From Norana najaformis (lineage: Eukaryota; Annelida; Clitellata; Crassiclitellata; Hormogastridae): a stretch of 64,000 nucleotides of DNA. Where the stretch lies: contig OZ029915.1 in NCBI GenBank assembly GCA_964023275.1, positions 36,273,073 through 36,337,072 of the forward strand, in the 5' to 3' direction. This document shows positions 35,776-48,755 of the stretch, in pieces (within the stretch, counting starts at the first letter, position 1; each line of letters begins with the position of its first letter). The notes under the pieces were generated by a model. It was not told the DNA's origin. It made no database searches and saw nothing but the letters and a program-made list of their open reading frames with translations. Position numbers and translations under genes: made by a program.

Positions 35776-36547
35776 GGATACATCCATCCATACATGCATA
35801 AGCCTAGTACTTTGGAGCAACGCTAACATTATGTAACACTGTGTATCAAATAAATCTATGTGTGCAGAAGACACAGACAAACATGCAGGCAAACATTTTC
35901 GTGACCGCAATGTTTGATTGGGGCAGCTATATGCTATGCACATCTTGGTTTCTCAGTATCGGCATTTTTTGTGTACCTAGTTTCGACATTAAGAGTTAAT
36001 TGCGCATCGTTATGGATGGAATGCATATTATGACAACAACCGTTATGTATGCCTAGGTCTGAATTATCGATACCCAAGTGCCGTTGATCATTCAGTGGCA
36101 TGTTGTACGTGGCAAGGCCCTAATTACTGTAGTGCAAAGCCTGCAACCTAGACTCTATTACAATTCATGTCTAGAGAGTTTTGTCTATGTAGGGAACCGA
36201 AGATTTTTCTCTGTTGAGAATTTTCTTCATGGAAATTTGTCTACATGCAGATTTGGCTCTCCAGAGATTTGCTTCCATCGAATGTTGTCTCTATGAAGAT
36301 TCTATGAAGCTAGCGTCACGTTGAGTCATGTGTTGCGCTTCGGCTTGTAAACATACAGTATGGTTATCTCGGTGCTAAACATGAATTTTCTCTATTTTCT
36401 CGGACAGTTTATTCCTTTTGACTCGGACAGTTCACTTGAGTTGAAACTGTAAACAGCGTGTTTAGTTTAGTTCTAGTCATGCTAGAAACAGCAAGACTAA
36501 ACCGGGAAGCAGCGATAACTCGGAAGCCTTATTATCTACATTTGAAT
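35776..36547. other. Gene-free
   Basis: 36150-36310 contains loose ~22-bp repeats (GAGATTT.., TCTACATG..). Nothing else recognised. Confidence 0.4.
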
Positions 36548-36728
36548 CATGGTGGCCGATTGGATAGAGCGCTCGGCTTGTAACAAGGAAAGTACGGGTT
36601 CGAACCTACATTCTGACGGTTGTTGTGTAGGGACCTTGAGCAAGTCCTTCACTCACAATTGCTCAGCGCAATCGGTTGATGCTTAGTAATTAGGTAGTGG
36701 TGCTTAATAAATGCAGAAATAAATTAAT
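36548..36728 (+). mobile_element. tRNA-derived SINE, copy 3 (best preserved)
   Basis: The head GGTGGCCGATTGGATAGAGC has an A-box; CGGCTTGTAACAAGG resembles an anticodon arm with TGT, suggesting tRNA-Thr ancestry; GGGTTCGAACC at 36598-36608 is a perfect B-box. The body runs through GTAGGGACCTTGAGCAAGTC and ends TGATGCTTAGTAATTAG..GCTTAATAAATGCAG. Confidence 0.85.
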
Positions 36729-38464
36729 TTATGAAGTTGGGAGCAAGAACTACGCATGGAAACCATTTGACGAGTAGATCTGTGTTAAATAATGCGGCAG
36801 ACATTGTTAAAAATTGGCGAAATTAATGCACTGTAATAACTGTTGGATTCGCTGATGCAGAGGCATGGGCTTGCATACACAATGCATCTGATCGATCTTG
36901 CTGTCTTGGAGGAATACGCTAATTCACAGAATAACGAGCAGTTTCTTCCACTTTAGGTTGCTGCTCAATTTAGAATTTACAGAACGCCTCTATCCTTCAG
37001 TCTATCACTTGGAACATACAGGTCTTTAAAACAACTGCAATTAAAATTCTTTATTGAGTTTATTTTGATTTTCGACTGGGAAATTGAGCATCTCGGACGC
37101 CATAGCTGTAAATCATTTGGCGTTCTCAATACTGCGCTCATGAAGCGCGGGAAAACTAAGGCCTAGGTTACCGATTCTATGGACGTCACCAGTGCATGTT
37201 TAACAGCGTTTAGGCTTGTTACTGGAAATGAACTAGATCACGCACCAGTTAAGGTGCACCCACATACACATGCATGTCTGTGTGTGCGTGTGCGTGTGTG
37301 TATGTGTGTGTATGAACTCAATATACCAGAAGAAATTATAAACCTCTTTTAGCCAGATTTTCCCGTTTCCAAAGAAATTGTGCACAGCTTTTTGAGCATA
37401 TATACGTAGCGCATATAGTGCATTCAAACTGCATCAATAACACATTGTGTCACGCTTGTATGCGGGTATATATATATATTTGGAATGGTACTTAAAAGGA
37501 GTTATATTAATAGTCTTGAAACGTTCATAGATGCATACATATATATCATATATATTCCGCAATATTCCGAGTTTTTATATTTATGTGTAATTCTACATCT
37601 TGCCTCGTGTGAAAAAGTCAAACCATCACTTTCACGAATATGGAGTCAGGGCGCTTAGGAAAACGAGCTTTTATGACAGGTCAAGTCATAGGTTGCCCGA
37701 ATATTGAAAGGGTAAAAGGGTGCCCAGATCGAAATAGTAATACTTTGTTTTGTCCTTTTGCAGTATCTAAAACCTCCAAGGAGGATTGAATGAACAAATA
37801 CCACAAGAGTGTTCGCTTAAATTTGAATTGATGCAAAGCAAAAGATTTGACAAAATGGGCCAACTGAGATTATGATTGAATTTTGTTTTTAGAAACAAAG
37901 CTAATAAAAGGATTTAATGTCACTTAATGCTTACGTTTACTTAAGTAACGCATAAGTTAAATTTCGAACGGAGTCCACCTATTCACACTCTACAGAGCAT
38001 AAGACTGGCCAGAAAATGGGTCAGGCTTCTGCTAGAATCCTTAAATTGCAGTGATTGAGTCAGATGCTTATGTGATCGAGTTTCATTGCGCCCCCTATCT
38101 GCTGCTAGAGACATGTATGGAGGGAAGGGACTTCCTGTAAATTGTTTCAAGGCATACATGATGTTGTGAGACTGCCTCGTCAACATGTGAGTGGCAGTGA
38201 TAGAACCAGGGTTTGCCTTCTTGATGAAATGCAGAACTTGTTAGATCTCTTCAGTATTTTGGTATTCTTTGGTCTTTGTATTCAGAGATGTTTTCTCTTG
38301 GATTGTCTATAGCTGCAGTTAGAGACAGAAGCCGAACATGATGGCAATTAACGTCTAGGAGGATTCGTTAGCCAAATGCTGATGGCCCTAACCAACATAT
38401 TGTAGTGCACGTCGCTTAAGCATTTTACGACACACGCTCATGAACTCACTCGTCTGCGAGCATA

Positions 38465-38501
<37 letters not shown>

Positions 38502-38565
38502 GCAGGTCGATATCTGTAAACTGGACAAAGCATTAGGTCTAATCGCTATGGGTTTATGAGGTTTA
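36729..38565. other. Gene-free
   Basis: (GT)n-like at 37275-37312, pure (CA)n at 38467-38499. No gene recognised. Confidence 0.45.
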
Positions 38566-38735
38566 GAGTTTTCATTCGAAAGAACTAACATTCTGCTCTT
38601 GACCAATATTTACTTAAAATAAGTCTATTAGTTACCTGATAACTATTAGGCTATGATATAACTTATGATAACCATAAGGCTTATTTATAAGTAAATATTA
38701 AGGAGCAGAATTTAAGTTCTTTCGAATGAAAAGTC
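38566..38735. mobile_element. 170-bp fold-back MITE with TA target duplication
   Basis: The whole element is nearly a palindrome: GAGTTTTCATTCGAAAGAAC at the left and its complement GTTCTTTCGAATGAAAAGTC at the right, with inner arms through ATTTACTTA and ATAAG. TA lies on both sides (38564-38565, 38736-38737), as for Tc1/mariner-derived MITEs. No coding sequence. Confidence 0.8.
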
Positions 38736-38737
38736 TA

Positions 38738-41700
38738 TATAGTTCTGCGTCTAAAAAATCGGCAGCGATCTTTTAGCGACCGCTTACTATCGAATTATAA
38801 CAATAACAAATCTACGAATTAGTCTTTAGGACTACATTGCAAGAGTGACTTTGCTTCAGTTAAGATCCCGACGCTCCCGAAGATAAGGCGGTCATGCTCG
38901 GGATGATGAGCTATAAAAGCTGCAGGTAAAATGTCAACTAATTTCCTGAGCCGTAACAAATAGGCCTACGTAGGCTTTGCGAAGAGGAACGACGCTTCGG
39001 GTATTATAATCCACAGGTGTGCATTGGCTGTTTTAAAGGTTACATGGTTTTACAACAAACGATCTACAAATTGTCGATTTCACACCAAGCTTGAGCTGCC
39101 GAGATTCTAACTCCAGATACAGTGAATCGTTGATGATACACCACAGTGTAACTGCTGTAGCACTAGACTGCTTGCCGTATCAACAGTCGTGTCAACCAGG
39201 CTGTTATCATGAGTGCAGGCTGCTAGCAAATACGGCATAAAGACTGGTAATACTGATTGCGCAAGTTGCTTTGGAAATCATTTCCTGGAAAGCATTTATG
39301 CATGCGCATGTGTCTGTAGAAAGCCTCATCCTATCTTACGATTTCCATGAAGTGTCAGTGTTTTAGTGCAATTTTTCGGCAAAATGACACACCGGAGATC
39401 ATCGTCTCTGTTCATTTCCACTTTCTGTTCAGACACTTTGGAAATTCGGTCCTTACGGCTCAGTGAACTGTGCACATGAAGAAATCAGACAATTGTGATA
39501 TATTAGATGCACTTATGCATACTATGTGTTCTCTGAGGTGCTAAGGCATATAAATAGCAGACGCAGTAGCAGCGCAACATCTATTCTGTTCTGTGCATAA
39601 TATCAGGACCTAGTGGTAATGCACCAGTTACTCGGTCACTCGGCATGGTTGAAGTCAATTCAACTGACATATTATTTCCGTTGGGTGGCATTCGGGAGAC
39701 AGGAGGGGAAGGTAGGGAGGAATTGTTTAGCAGTCGGTTATTGTTGTCGGGAGCATTTGTAGTCGGAGGGAAACGTCCCGCCTGAAACATGTCATGAATT
39801 ATTCACTTTTGATGCTAAATAAATTCGTAGCGTCATGGCAGCTTCTATTCTCTTTGTCCACTGTCTGCTGTTTTTTTTATCGTGTCTGCTCCTGGTGTAT
39901 CCTGCCCCTTCTTTCTTCTCCTCTCTTCCTAATCTCATGTCCCTGTCCATGTCGTTGCTCCAGTCTCTTCTCTTATCCTATGCATTCTCTACAGTCTTTA
40001 TTCTTTCTCTTCTCACCTCTTCATTCCTGTCCGAGTATATTTGTCTTTCCTAACTCTCTTCTCCCGCTCCCTCTTCTAGGGCAAAACCTGCTGTCGACTT
40101 GGAGAAATTTCATCTGTTCTGGTTCAGGTGGCCGTCGACTCGCTCCCATACTCCGGCTTTCCATTTGGCTGTCCCCTTCCATAGTCACCCTTCGAGCTGT
40201 GTCTTTGCGTCCGTCCGTCCGTCCGTCCTTCCGCCTTGGCTGATATTTACACAGAAGCGCATTCCCTCTGCGAAAGATTATTTGCGAGTAACAGGAAAAG
40301 TACACAGATGCCACCCTGTTTCGAGGCCCATTATGTCAACGCCGTTGCTGTCATCAGTCGACCTACATTGACGAACGGAGTTCGTGACCCATTTATAATA
40401 TAAGAATGCATCTAATATGTTCTAATCGAATCTAACCTAACCAAATCTAATCTAATGTAGACTAGTCTCGTTTCTAATCTAGTGTAATCTAATCCGATAG
40501 TGGACAGGAAAAAGGGACAATAATTCTGAGGAATGCAGCGAATGATGTGTATAGCGTCATGTTAATATGAAACCTATAGCGACAACAGCTTGTGGACATG
40601 CACATGGTTTGGCTGACACACATAAAAGAATGCAAACTGGAAACGCAGGGTGGGAATAAACAAGTCTGGTATGGTACTACGGTGAACAAGTGGGCGATAA
40701 TAGAGGATACGACAGGATCGCCAAATTGTTTAATAAAATGCAAGTATAACTAAACCAAAGCGAAGAATATTGTGCTTCCCTCGATGAAACACTGAAGTAG
40801 CAACTTATGTCTATCAATTAATAAATTTAAGCTAATTGTATAACGTTTCTGATAGCCACTTTAAATACCAGAATTTAAAACCAAGCACTGCATGTTAGGC
40901 TAGGGATACAGATGTATGCAATATCATGCGTGCATGCATAAATATTTAAATTATTATTAATTAATTTTTGTATGGCATCTAAAATGTAATGTAATACAAT
41001 ATAATTATTTAATTAATAACTAATTATTTCCTATAATATGCTGGAATTGTGGCTGACCTTCTACTGATATAACAAATAAATAACAAGTAAATAACATAGA
41101 ACATGTACGATAACCTGAGCTAACAAAACCTCTTCTGTCGTGATCTACCTAAACGTCTTAGCTCATGAAAAGACACTGTAGATGTTTTGAACAATTTAAC
41201 GAATAACATTGAATACTGTAGCGATTTTTAAAAATCCTATGTTTTCAGCCGTTTGATAATATTTGCTATACTTCCGCTATATTTCGATAATATTTGCTAT
41301 ACTTCTGCGACTTGGAGACCGTGAACAATGAAACAATGAACTATATATACTCAGGTGAGTGATTGAATAGGTTTAAGCGTCTTTCGGTAGTTAATATGTT
41401 GGGATGAGATTATACAGTACAAGGACATGTAATATAAAGGAATAAATACTTGTCATATTTGTCATTTTGAATTAGTTTTTGTATCTACTGTGTTATGCGC
41501 AAGCGTGGCTGCTTCAAAAACGGCAGCCAATGAATAAATTAAAGTGATGAAAGTAGAAGCAGACAGTATATATATGCGATATACAGAGGAAACTCTAAGC
41601 AGTTTTTTCATCCATGCATTCATGCTTATTACACGTCAACAGTGTTGTTAGCGCTAACTGTTCAATCTGCGACCGTGATCATCACACAAATCGAATACGA

Positions 41701-41960
41701 TCAGGTGAACAAGAGCACTGAATAAATTGTCCACTGCTTAATCGCTTTCGCTGCTTTCGTTGCACGTCTCATGGATGTTACACGCGTTTCTTTCTAATGA
41801 GAATCGCCACCTTAATATATTATACGATGAGTAGAATAGAACCAGTCTATAGCTGGACGACTCGATTGCGAGCGTTCGTTGACTACGCAAATGTATTCCT
41901 GCAGAATCTGTCGTGGAAATCCGGCTGTTGGTTCTAATTAGAGGAAGCGATATTCTCATT
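38738..41960. other. Gene-free
   Basis: 39790-40320 is strongly pyrimidine-biased, giving long but low-complexity ORFs. 40395-40498 has loose TCTAA repeats. No domain seen in any ORF. Confidence 0.45.
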
Positions 41961-41961
41961 G

Positions 41962-41973
41962 ACTCTCTCTCTT

Positions 41974-42045
<72 letters not shown>
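41962..42045. repeat. (CT)n followed by (TA)n
   Basis: Near-pure CT dinucleotides to 42010, then TA dinucleotides. Confidence 0.95.
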
Positions 42046-42049
<4 letters not shown>

Positions 42050-42169
42050 CAATGACACCGCTCAGCGGTGTGGTCTGCAAATGTAATGTATGAAATCGCT
42101 GCGTCAATCGTTACACATGATCCTGAATTCAGTCGGATACTGCAACGCTTAGGTACACCCTTTGCTTAT

Positions 42170-42235
42170 ACTATATATATATATTGTATTATATAGCATA
42201 TGTATATATATTATATATATAATATTTATGCAGTG
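42170..42235. repeat. TA-rich self-complementary stretch
   Basis: Imperfect TATA repeats with short palindromes. Confidence 0.7.
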
Positions 42236-42769
42236 TATATTTTTATTATATCTAACGATCGTTATATCTTGGAAAAGAAATATTGTCGTGTAAATAAGTA
42301 ATTGTTGTTGTTAGAAATATTAGTTGATCGGATGGAAATCGAGTGCATTTAAATGCAAGTGAGGCTGTATTATAAGCGCAAAATATAACCTAATGACATG
42401 GAAAGCAATAAATGTTTTAACTGGTAATTGCTTTTCTGCTGTGTCTTTTAAATGTCTTGCTCCCGTCGGCGACAATACAAGCCACGACAACTATGCATAG
42501 ACTCGTAAATAAATGATAGGTATAAGTCGTTCGAACATAGACTTACGTACAATACCTTTTCAAGCGCAGAATTTTGTTGCTGAGAAGAAAGGTACTTTTC
42601 CAAATAACATATGCATTTGAGTAACTTTAATGGGTATTAAGTAAGTAAGTCAGTAAGTAAGTAAGTTTATATGTAAAACAGTCTGGCGTTTAAAAATATA
42701 CACAATTGTAGAAACGCCCCAAATTCTAAAGCTACTGTTAGCTCTACCGACACTCTGCGTGGCTTCATA

Positions 42770-42930
42770 TATATATATATAATATATTATTAATATGTAT
42801 ATTATATATATGCATGTACGCATGTATGCATGCATGTATGTATCAGAACATTTATATAACGCCTTTAGAAACCTTACAAAGGCGCTGAAACATGGTTACC
42901 TAGCAGACGTAAAAAAGATGCGTCTTAAGG
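42770..42930. repeat. TA/ATGT microsatellite joined to a TTTATATAACGCC module
   Basis: TA and ATGT/ATGC repeats run into ACATTTATATAACGCC, AAGGCGCTGAAACATGG and AAGATGCGTCTTAAGG. The order parallels the module at 12470-12900. Confidence 0.5.
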
Positions 42931-43014
42931 TAAGCTGCAAATGGTTTTGAGCTACTTCTGGCGGTAAAGTTCTAATTCTGAGTGGCAGAAGGAAGGTCCA
43001 GTGACGGTTCATGT

Positions 43015-43165
43015 TGGTAAGTTCATCCCAGCTTCATGGTAAGTTCATCACAGCTTCATGGTAAGTTAATCACAGCTTCATGGTAAGTTTCTACACAACT
43101 TCATGGTAAGTTCATCACAGCTTCGTGGTAAGTTCATCCCAGCTTCGTGGTAAGTTCATCGCAGC
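43015..43165. repeat. 22-bp minisatellite, about seven units
   Basis: The unit is TGGTAAGTTCATCACAGCTT plus CA. The fourth unit has a one-base insertion. Confidence 0.95.
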
Positions 43166-43404
43166 CGATCGATCCTTGCAAAGATAACAGAGCAGAATTT
43201 AATTCAATGCTTTTCGCTCTTTCCTAGCTCTGGAATCTTGATTGTCCAAACAATGGGAGAACAAGGGTGTTAGTTAATCCAAAAGCAGGGGGCGATCATT
43301 CGAAGCCATCTGAAACGGTCAAAATCGTGCTATCTCAACACCAGTAACTGGATGACCACTTTGTTTTGTGGATGGCTTGCTGGTAGGCGCACTGAACACT
43401 GAAC

Positions 43405-43480
43405 TTAAACCAAATCGACCCGGAATAGTAAAAGTACTTGGATGGGTCACCGTACATGGAACACCACGCCACTTGGCGAC
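43405..43480 (+). repeat. Possible 5S-rRNA-derived fragment
   Basis: AAGTACTTGGATGGGTCACC followed by GTACATGGAACACCACG matches the 3' half of metazoan 5S rRNA, where AGTACTTGGATGGG[AT]GACCGCCTGGGAATACC is expected. The 5' half is not recognisable, so it would be a pseudogene or a SINE3-type head. A weaker similar string (AGTAACTGGATGACCAC) lies 90 bp upstream. Confidence 0.4.
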
Positions 43481-43642
43481 GGCTCACCCTTTCATCTTCT
43501 TATTGGTCAGTAACTGAGTGCAACTAGAAGGTGAGAAGTAAAACAGATGTGTCTTGTTGTTGGATTTCTGCGACATGTCTAAGCTTGAGTCGAATTATCA
43601 TTCGACCTCGGAAAAACTCTTCTGAGAAGTTTCCATCGGGCC

Positions 43643-43704
43643 CTGTATACAAGTGTGTCTGTTACCGCCAGACACTGTATACAAGTGTGTCTGTTACCGC
43701 CAGA
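43643..43704. repeat. Two 32-bp tandem units
   Basis: CTGTATACAAGTGTGTCTGT plus TACCGCCAG is repeated exactly with a 32-bp period. Confidence 0.9.
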
Positions 43705-44869
43705 ACACTTGAACACTTTAACACACGAGAACTTGGCTAGCAAACGGCCTAAAACTCGGCTAAAATAGGTTCTTTCCAACTTTTAAAATTGGTGGGTGTG
43801 CTGCCAGAGAGATCTCGGTTTTTATAATAAAATTAATCAGCCAGTTGTTATTGCATCAGTAGGCCTAATAATACTTACATCTACTTTATTCCACACCGAT
43901 TACGGTTTTGGTTAGCCATTCGAAGCATACTAGTATTCCATATAAGCGCTTCTCTACAAGTGTTGGGGTTGGTTTCACTTGATGGGACATAATCAACACA
44001 GCTGTGTCAAGCAACGTTGCCAAACGCGCCTGCTGCCTGCAGGGTGGGGCGATTTATTATCGTTTCTGTTGCAGCAGCTGCAATGTCTCCAAGATGTTGA
44101 CGCCATCAGTTTCTGTGCAAGGTGCGCTGTCTTTGGGAAATAGAAATTCCTTTTATGTGGCTTGGTGAGTTATGTTATTACAGGGGGCTTAGGAGAACCG
44201 ACGCCTGTGTTGTCTCTATTCCAGAGGGATTGTCTTATTTCAGTCGATACGAGCCAACTCCTGCATCAGGCTTTCTTCTCGGCCTGGCTTATTGGAGGCC
44301 CTCAACAGCCTAGACAGCTTTGTTATAGCTATATTACAGCCTCCTCAAGTGCCGCTCTCTTAACCAGGTCGGCTTATGGTATTTGAGGATCAAAGTCGGG
44401 AAATTAATTCCCGGAGGAATGTCGCCTCAGAAAGTGGGTCGCGTCTGTTAATGTTTCAAGAGGTCTAAGAAGACGTCAGATGAAAATGAAAACTGTTTTA
44501 TCACTGTGACCTAGAAAACCACATGGTACCTGCCAGGCCGGGCCGGGTCGGGCCGGGCCTACTACATGGAAAGAGAGTCTTACTATTTAATAGCTGCGTC
44601 TCTTCGCTATGTAATTAGCAGAACCCAACAAAATCACTTTTAAAATTAAAGCATGTACTTTGATTACACTCTGTACGACGCTGTTGCAAGTCAATTCACT
44701 GTAATTCCTATAAAACAGAATTCAGTCTGCTAGCTATTAAATGAAACTCCGACTTATTATAATACAAATATGGTCTGTTCTTTCGTCAACTTACACATTT
44801 AGTTTACGAAGGTTGATCCGATTTTAGGAGTTATAAATGCAGTTTTGCATGCGAGCTATGTCGAATTCG
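43705..44869. other. Gene-free
   Basis: No domain in ORFs at 44122-44386. A GGGCC-repeat (CCAGGCCGGGCCGGGTCGGG) lies at 44534-44560. Confidence 0.4.
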
Positions 44870-45000
44870 ATCTGGCTTCTCCAACGGATTATGCTATTTG
44901 ATTGCGATTTTAACTTGAAATAACCATCGACTAATGCGCCTTGGGCATTATAACAACGGCGCTACATAAGTCGTTAGATTAGATTAGATTAGATTTAGAA
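44870..45000 (+). mobile_element. CR1/L2-like LINE 3' tail
   Basis: GATTGCGATTTTAACTTGAA, CCATCGACTAATGCGCC, GGCATTATAACAACGGCGCT, then (TTAGA)n. This is the same tail as at 16020-16135 and 22640-22735. Confidence 0.75.
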
Positions 45001-45439
45001 AACAATTTGCTTCAGACGAGTAAACAAGTAATGTTAGTAGAGAGCATGTGACATTTTTGTACACGCGTTTAAGGATGTCCTTAAGCTAACCGTTTCCTGG
45101 ACAGGACAAAGTTCTGCGCTCGATGTAGTCGGAGATCTAAGCGAACACCATCGAAGTCTCTGAATAATTGAAGAGCGCTGAAAGCCTATGTCCTCTGACA
45201 AATGGGAGGTATGATCTGGAAAAGCTGACCAACCTTAACGGTCAGTCATCGGACTCGCTGTCAGTCGAACAGGCTCTCAAGCAATCGGTCCATTCGGTTC
45301 CACTGCAGCATCCGTTTTGGAAAATATCCGAAGCACGATTCACATCTGTTGATGCCTTTCGTGGTTTTTCTTGGTCCCTGTATGTCTATCGATCACTCTC
45401 ATCGCCCTTGTGAGGTTCCTAAAAGGCGCTATATAAATA

Positions 45440-46055
45440 GTAATGTATGTACATACAACCGTACAGTATGAATGCTAAAGGAGATTGCAAACATGATGTT
45501 AAGAACAGGATTAAGGCAGCGTGGCAAAAATGGAAAGACCTATCGAGTGTATTATGCGATGTCAAAATGCCGGTTCAACTCGAAGGAAAGGTGTACAGAA
45601 CAATGATAAGAACAGTGATGATATATGGAGCAGAAGCCTGGACATTGGTGAAAGAGGAGGAGAAGCTGCTGGAGAGAACAGAAATGAGAATGCTGCGATG
45701 GATACTTGTTATCTCACTGAAAGACAAGAAAAGGACTGAGTATATCAGACAGAAATTGGGACTGGCATGCATATCTGGCAACGTACGAGAAGCCAGGCTG
45801 AGGTGGTATAGTCATGTGATGAGGAGAGAAGAGGAAAACTGCGTTAAAAGAATTAAGACAGCAGAGGTCTACGGACGCCTCAGTCGGGAACGACAAAGGA
45901 AGAGATAGGAGACATGATTCAGCAAGAGCTAAAGCTTCTCAGACTGAAGAAAGAAGATACTTGAGATAGAAACAAATGGAAAAGAAGGATTCATGTGGCT
46001 GACCCCTCCCCTAGGAGGGATTAATTCCACCCAGAAGGAAAGAAGGATACATACA
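45440..46055 (+). mobile_element. LINE polymerase C-terminal fragment (GAEAW type)
   Basis: A 153-codon frame reads KVYRTMIRTVMIYGAEAWTL, then EMRMLRWILVISLKDKKR, then ARLRWYSHVMRREEENCVKR and a basic end. This order (Y-G-A-E-x-W, R-M-L-R-W, R-L-x-W-x-G-H-V-x-R) is the conserved C-terminus of a non-LTR polymerase lineage common in animals. A conserved-looking frame continues past the TAG at 45906 as far as DPSPRRD at about 46015, so the stop truncates it. There is no active-site part upstream, so this is a typical 5'-truncated insertion. Confidence 0.8.
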
Positions 46056-47269
46056 GCCGTACAGACATAAAAACAAGTATGCACACGTAAACAAAATAAT
46101 ACCGGTATCTTTTATCTCTCACATTCAGAAAAACATCGAATTTACGTGGCTAAGCGCAATATTTCGCTGTGTCCATATGTATATCAGCTTTCATACCTCC
46201 TGCTATAATTTAGAATTTTTGTCCATGTAATTAATCGCTTAGTATCTCCTAAAGTCAGAAATTCATGTCGGGAAATTGTCTCAGAAGTACAAACTCACAG
46301 AGGAAAACAAAGTTTTTTCTCGGCTGTGTAGCCCAAGTTTTACATAATTGATGTTCATCCTTTGCTGCTTCTGTGCTCCTGGTTGTCTGTCTACGTACAG
46401 TATATATTCCACATCGGTTGTCGATGTTGCTTATCACTAATTTCAAGTTCTAGTTATCAGTCTGTATATCAAGCCTTCTTTGCCTGGCTGCCTTTTCAGC
46501 TGCTTTCCTTTGCAGCGGCAACCGTTTTCCTCTCTTTAGCCAGCTGTCTCTCGGTTTTCTATCGACCATTATGCATACATCATTGCTGCATCTTCCTGAT
46601 TATGTGCGTTTTTAAGTGAATAACTCTATTTTGCTGTTTCTTGTCCGTATTTCTATCTCGCTCCATTGTCTTTTTTCTGCGAAGGCGCGAAAGCACCTGT
46701 CATACATTATAAAGGGGTTAAGGTGTGCAGTTTAACCCTCAAAGGTCAACCTGGAGGTAAAACTATCACCAACGGTTCGAGTCATTATAATAAGCTCTTA
46801 TTAAAATTTTAATGTTTCTTAATTTATGACTGTACCTATTTGCACAAGCATCAGTTTGGATGATTTCACTGATTTGGTTATATTTTCACTCTAAATTTTA
46901 TTTACCAGTAATTTACGTACATAGCTGCATGTATAAGTCACGACCTAAAACAGACAACTTCTAGGGCACGAAGGCATTTTACGGAATCAGAAGCATATAG
47001 GTTGATTGCTGAATGAGTAAGTGCGGTAAACGACTATGACCGTTCTTCTATTTCGAATGACCTAGCTGATTCCGACAGTGTTGAGTTTGATGTTTTTGAT
47101 GAAGACGAAAATGCCATGGACATAATACATTGGCACTGTTGATCAATAGACCTGAATCTTCTGACAATGACGAAGACAATAATGGTGATGCTACTGCGGA
47201 ATAAATAGTCGAGTCATTCCGTAGTAGAGCATTTATGTCAAACACGGCAAGACCGCCTGGTCAGGCAAG
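46056..47269. other. Gene-free
   Basis: Nothing supported before the gypsy fragment. An acidic reading (DSDSVEFDVFDEDEN) at about 47070-47110 may be the worn N-terminal part of that element or chance. Confidence 0.35.
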
Positions 47270-48480
47270 ACAAATGTGTCTCCCGTAGATCGTCCGTCAT
47301 CAGATCGCGATAAATTATCACAACCTCGCTCTTGTCAATATGACGACCATTCTCGAGGATTATGTGACTCTAACCTGAGAGGCTTGCTGAACAAATACTC
47401 TGAGGTATTTGACGGCACTCTGGGCTGCCTCCCAGGTACGACACTGGTTGCATATGGATGAGTCCATACAACCAAACTTAAGTGCACCAAGGCGAATCCC
47501 AGTTGAATTAGACAAACTAATTGGCAAGGAATTGGACAGTCTTGTTGCATTAGGTATCGTAATGCCTGGAGATGGTCCTACTGAATGGGTTGGCCAGATG
47601 GCAATGGTCACCTGTAAACCTGGTGAAATCTGGCTATGCATCGACAGATGCTACCACTCAACAAAGCACTAAGGTCTCACTACCAACTGCCTTTCACGGA
47701 TGAAATCCTGCCACAACTATAAAGGGTAAAGGTTATCTCGAAGCTAGATATACAGCAAGCATTCTGGCATTGAGTGTTGGATGAACAGTTGAGCGAATTA
47801 ACACCATTTGCAGCTCCAAGAGGACAGCACCGAGAACTGTTCCTCCCATTCGGTTTGAATACAAGCAGCGAAGAATTCCAAAGGAAGCCCAATCAAACGT
47901 TTGATGACTTAGATTGTATCTTGTGCATTGTTGATGAGATTCTCTGCATTAGTGTGGGCTACAACATTGAACAAGCAATTAAAGATTTACGCTTGAAGGT
48001 GACATTGTGAGGATGAAGCCGTTTGAATTGGGAAAAAGCAAGCGGGATAAAAGTACAATCACAAACCTTTGGATGCTAGATCCTACAAGATACTAACTGA
48101 CTCCAACAAAACTGTCAGGGTTAAATCGAAGTCGGCTCCGGATAAATCCTGAACCACACGAACACCCTGAACCACAAACACCTGACATTGTTGCCCTTCA
48201 GTCAAACCCACAAGCAAAGAAGGTTTACCACGCCAAAAGCTCAGAGCTCTTCATCAGACCAGGGACTGCTGCAATAATTGTCTTCGACCCTTCTTTGACT
48301 GTGTCAGTGACTTTCTGCGACCTTTTTCTCGGTCAATCAGACTGCGCCAAACCCAAAGAACAGTCAACCATCCAAAAGGATATAGAAGTGAAGCCAAAAT
48401 GGAGCCACGATGGCCTCAGTGCATTTTCAAGGCTAAACATAATAGAACTGCTGTTTATTATTAGAAAGTGGGCAGAATAA
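47270..48480 (+). mobile_element. Ty3/gypsy retrotransposon fragment with internal deletion
   Basis: Three frames carry an N-K-Y-S-E-V-F-D-G..L-G motif (47380), RRIPVELDKLIGKELDSLVA (47488), a shifted K-L-D-I-Q-Q-A-F-W (47742), then PFGLNTSSEEFQRK (47848) and V-D-E-I in place of the usual catalytic D-D (47930). These are the protease-to-reverse-transcriptase linker and the polymerase. At about 47990-48000 the frame passes into GDIVRMKPFELGKSKR and then A-R-S-Y-K-I-L-T-D-S (48075), which is the C-terminal end of a gypsy integrase. RNase H and the integrase core are missing. No LTRs were recognised. Frameshifts and stops make it inactive. Confidence 0.8.
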
Positions 48481-48575
48481 TCTCATTGAATCTTATTGGT
48501 TATCTGTAAAGTCATATCCAGTTTGTACTCTACCAAACTGTGACAGCCTATTTTGTTTTGTTTTATTGCTACTAC

Positions 48576-48665
48576 TGTACTACTACTACCACCACCACCA
48601 CCACCACCACCACCACCACGACCACCACCACCACCACCACTACTATAACTACCACTCCTACTATC

Positions 48666-48703
<38 letters not shown>

Positions 48704-48755
48704 CACTACTGCTGCTGCTGCTACTACCACCACCACCACCACCACCACTATTACT
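48576..48755. repeat. ACC/ACT trinucleotide array
   Basis: Imperfect trinucleotides giving spurious poly-Thr, poly-His and poly-Val ORFs. Confidence 0.9.

Noticed and set aside
39794..40371. Overlapping ORFs of 72-149 codons
   Set aside because: Pyrimidine-rich low-complexity DNA, open in several frames with Ser/Leu/Phe/Cys bias.
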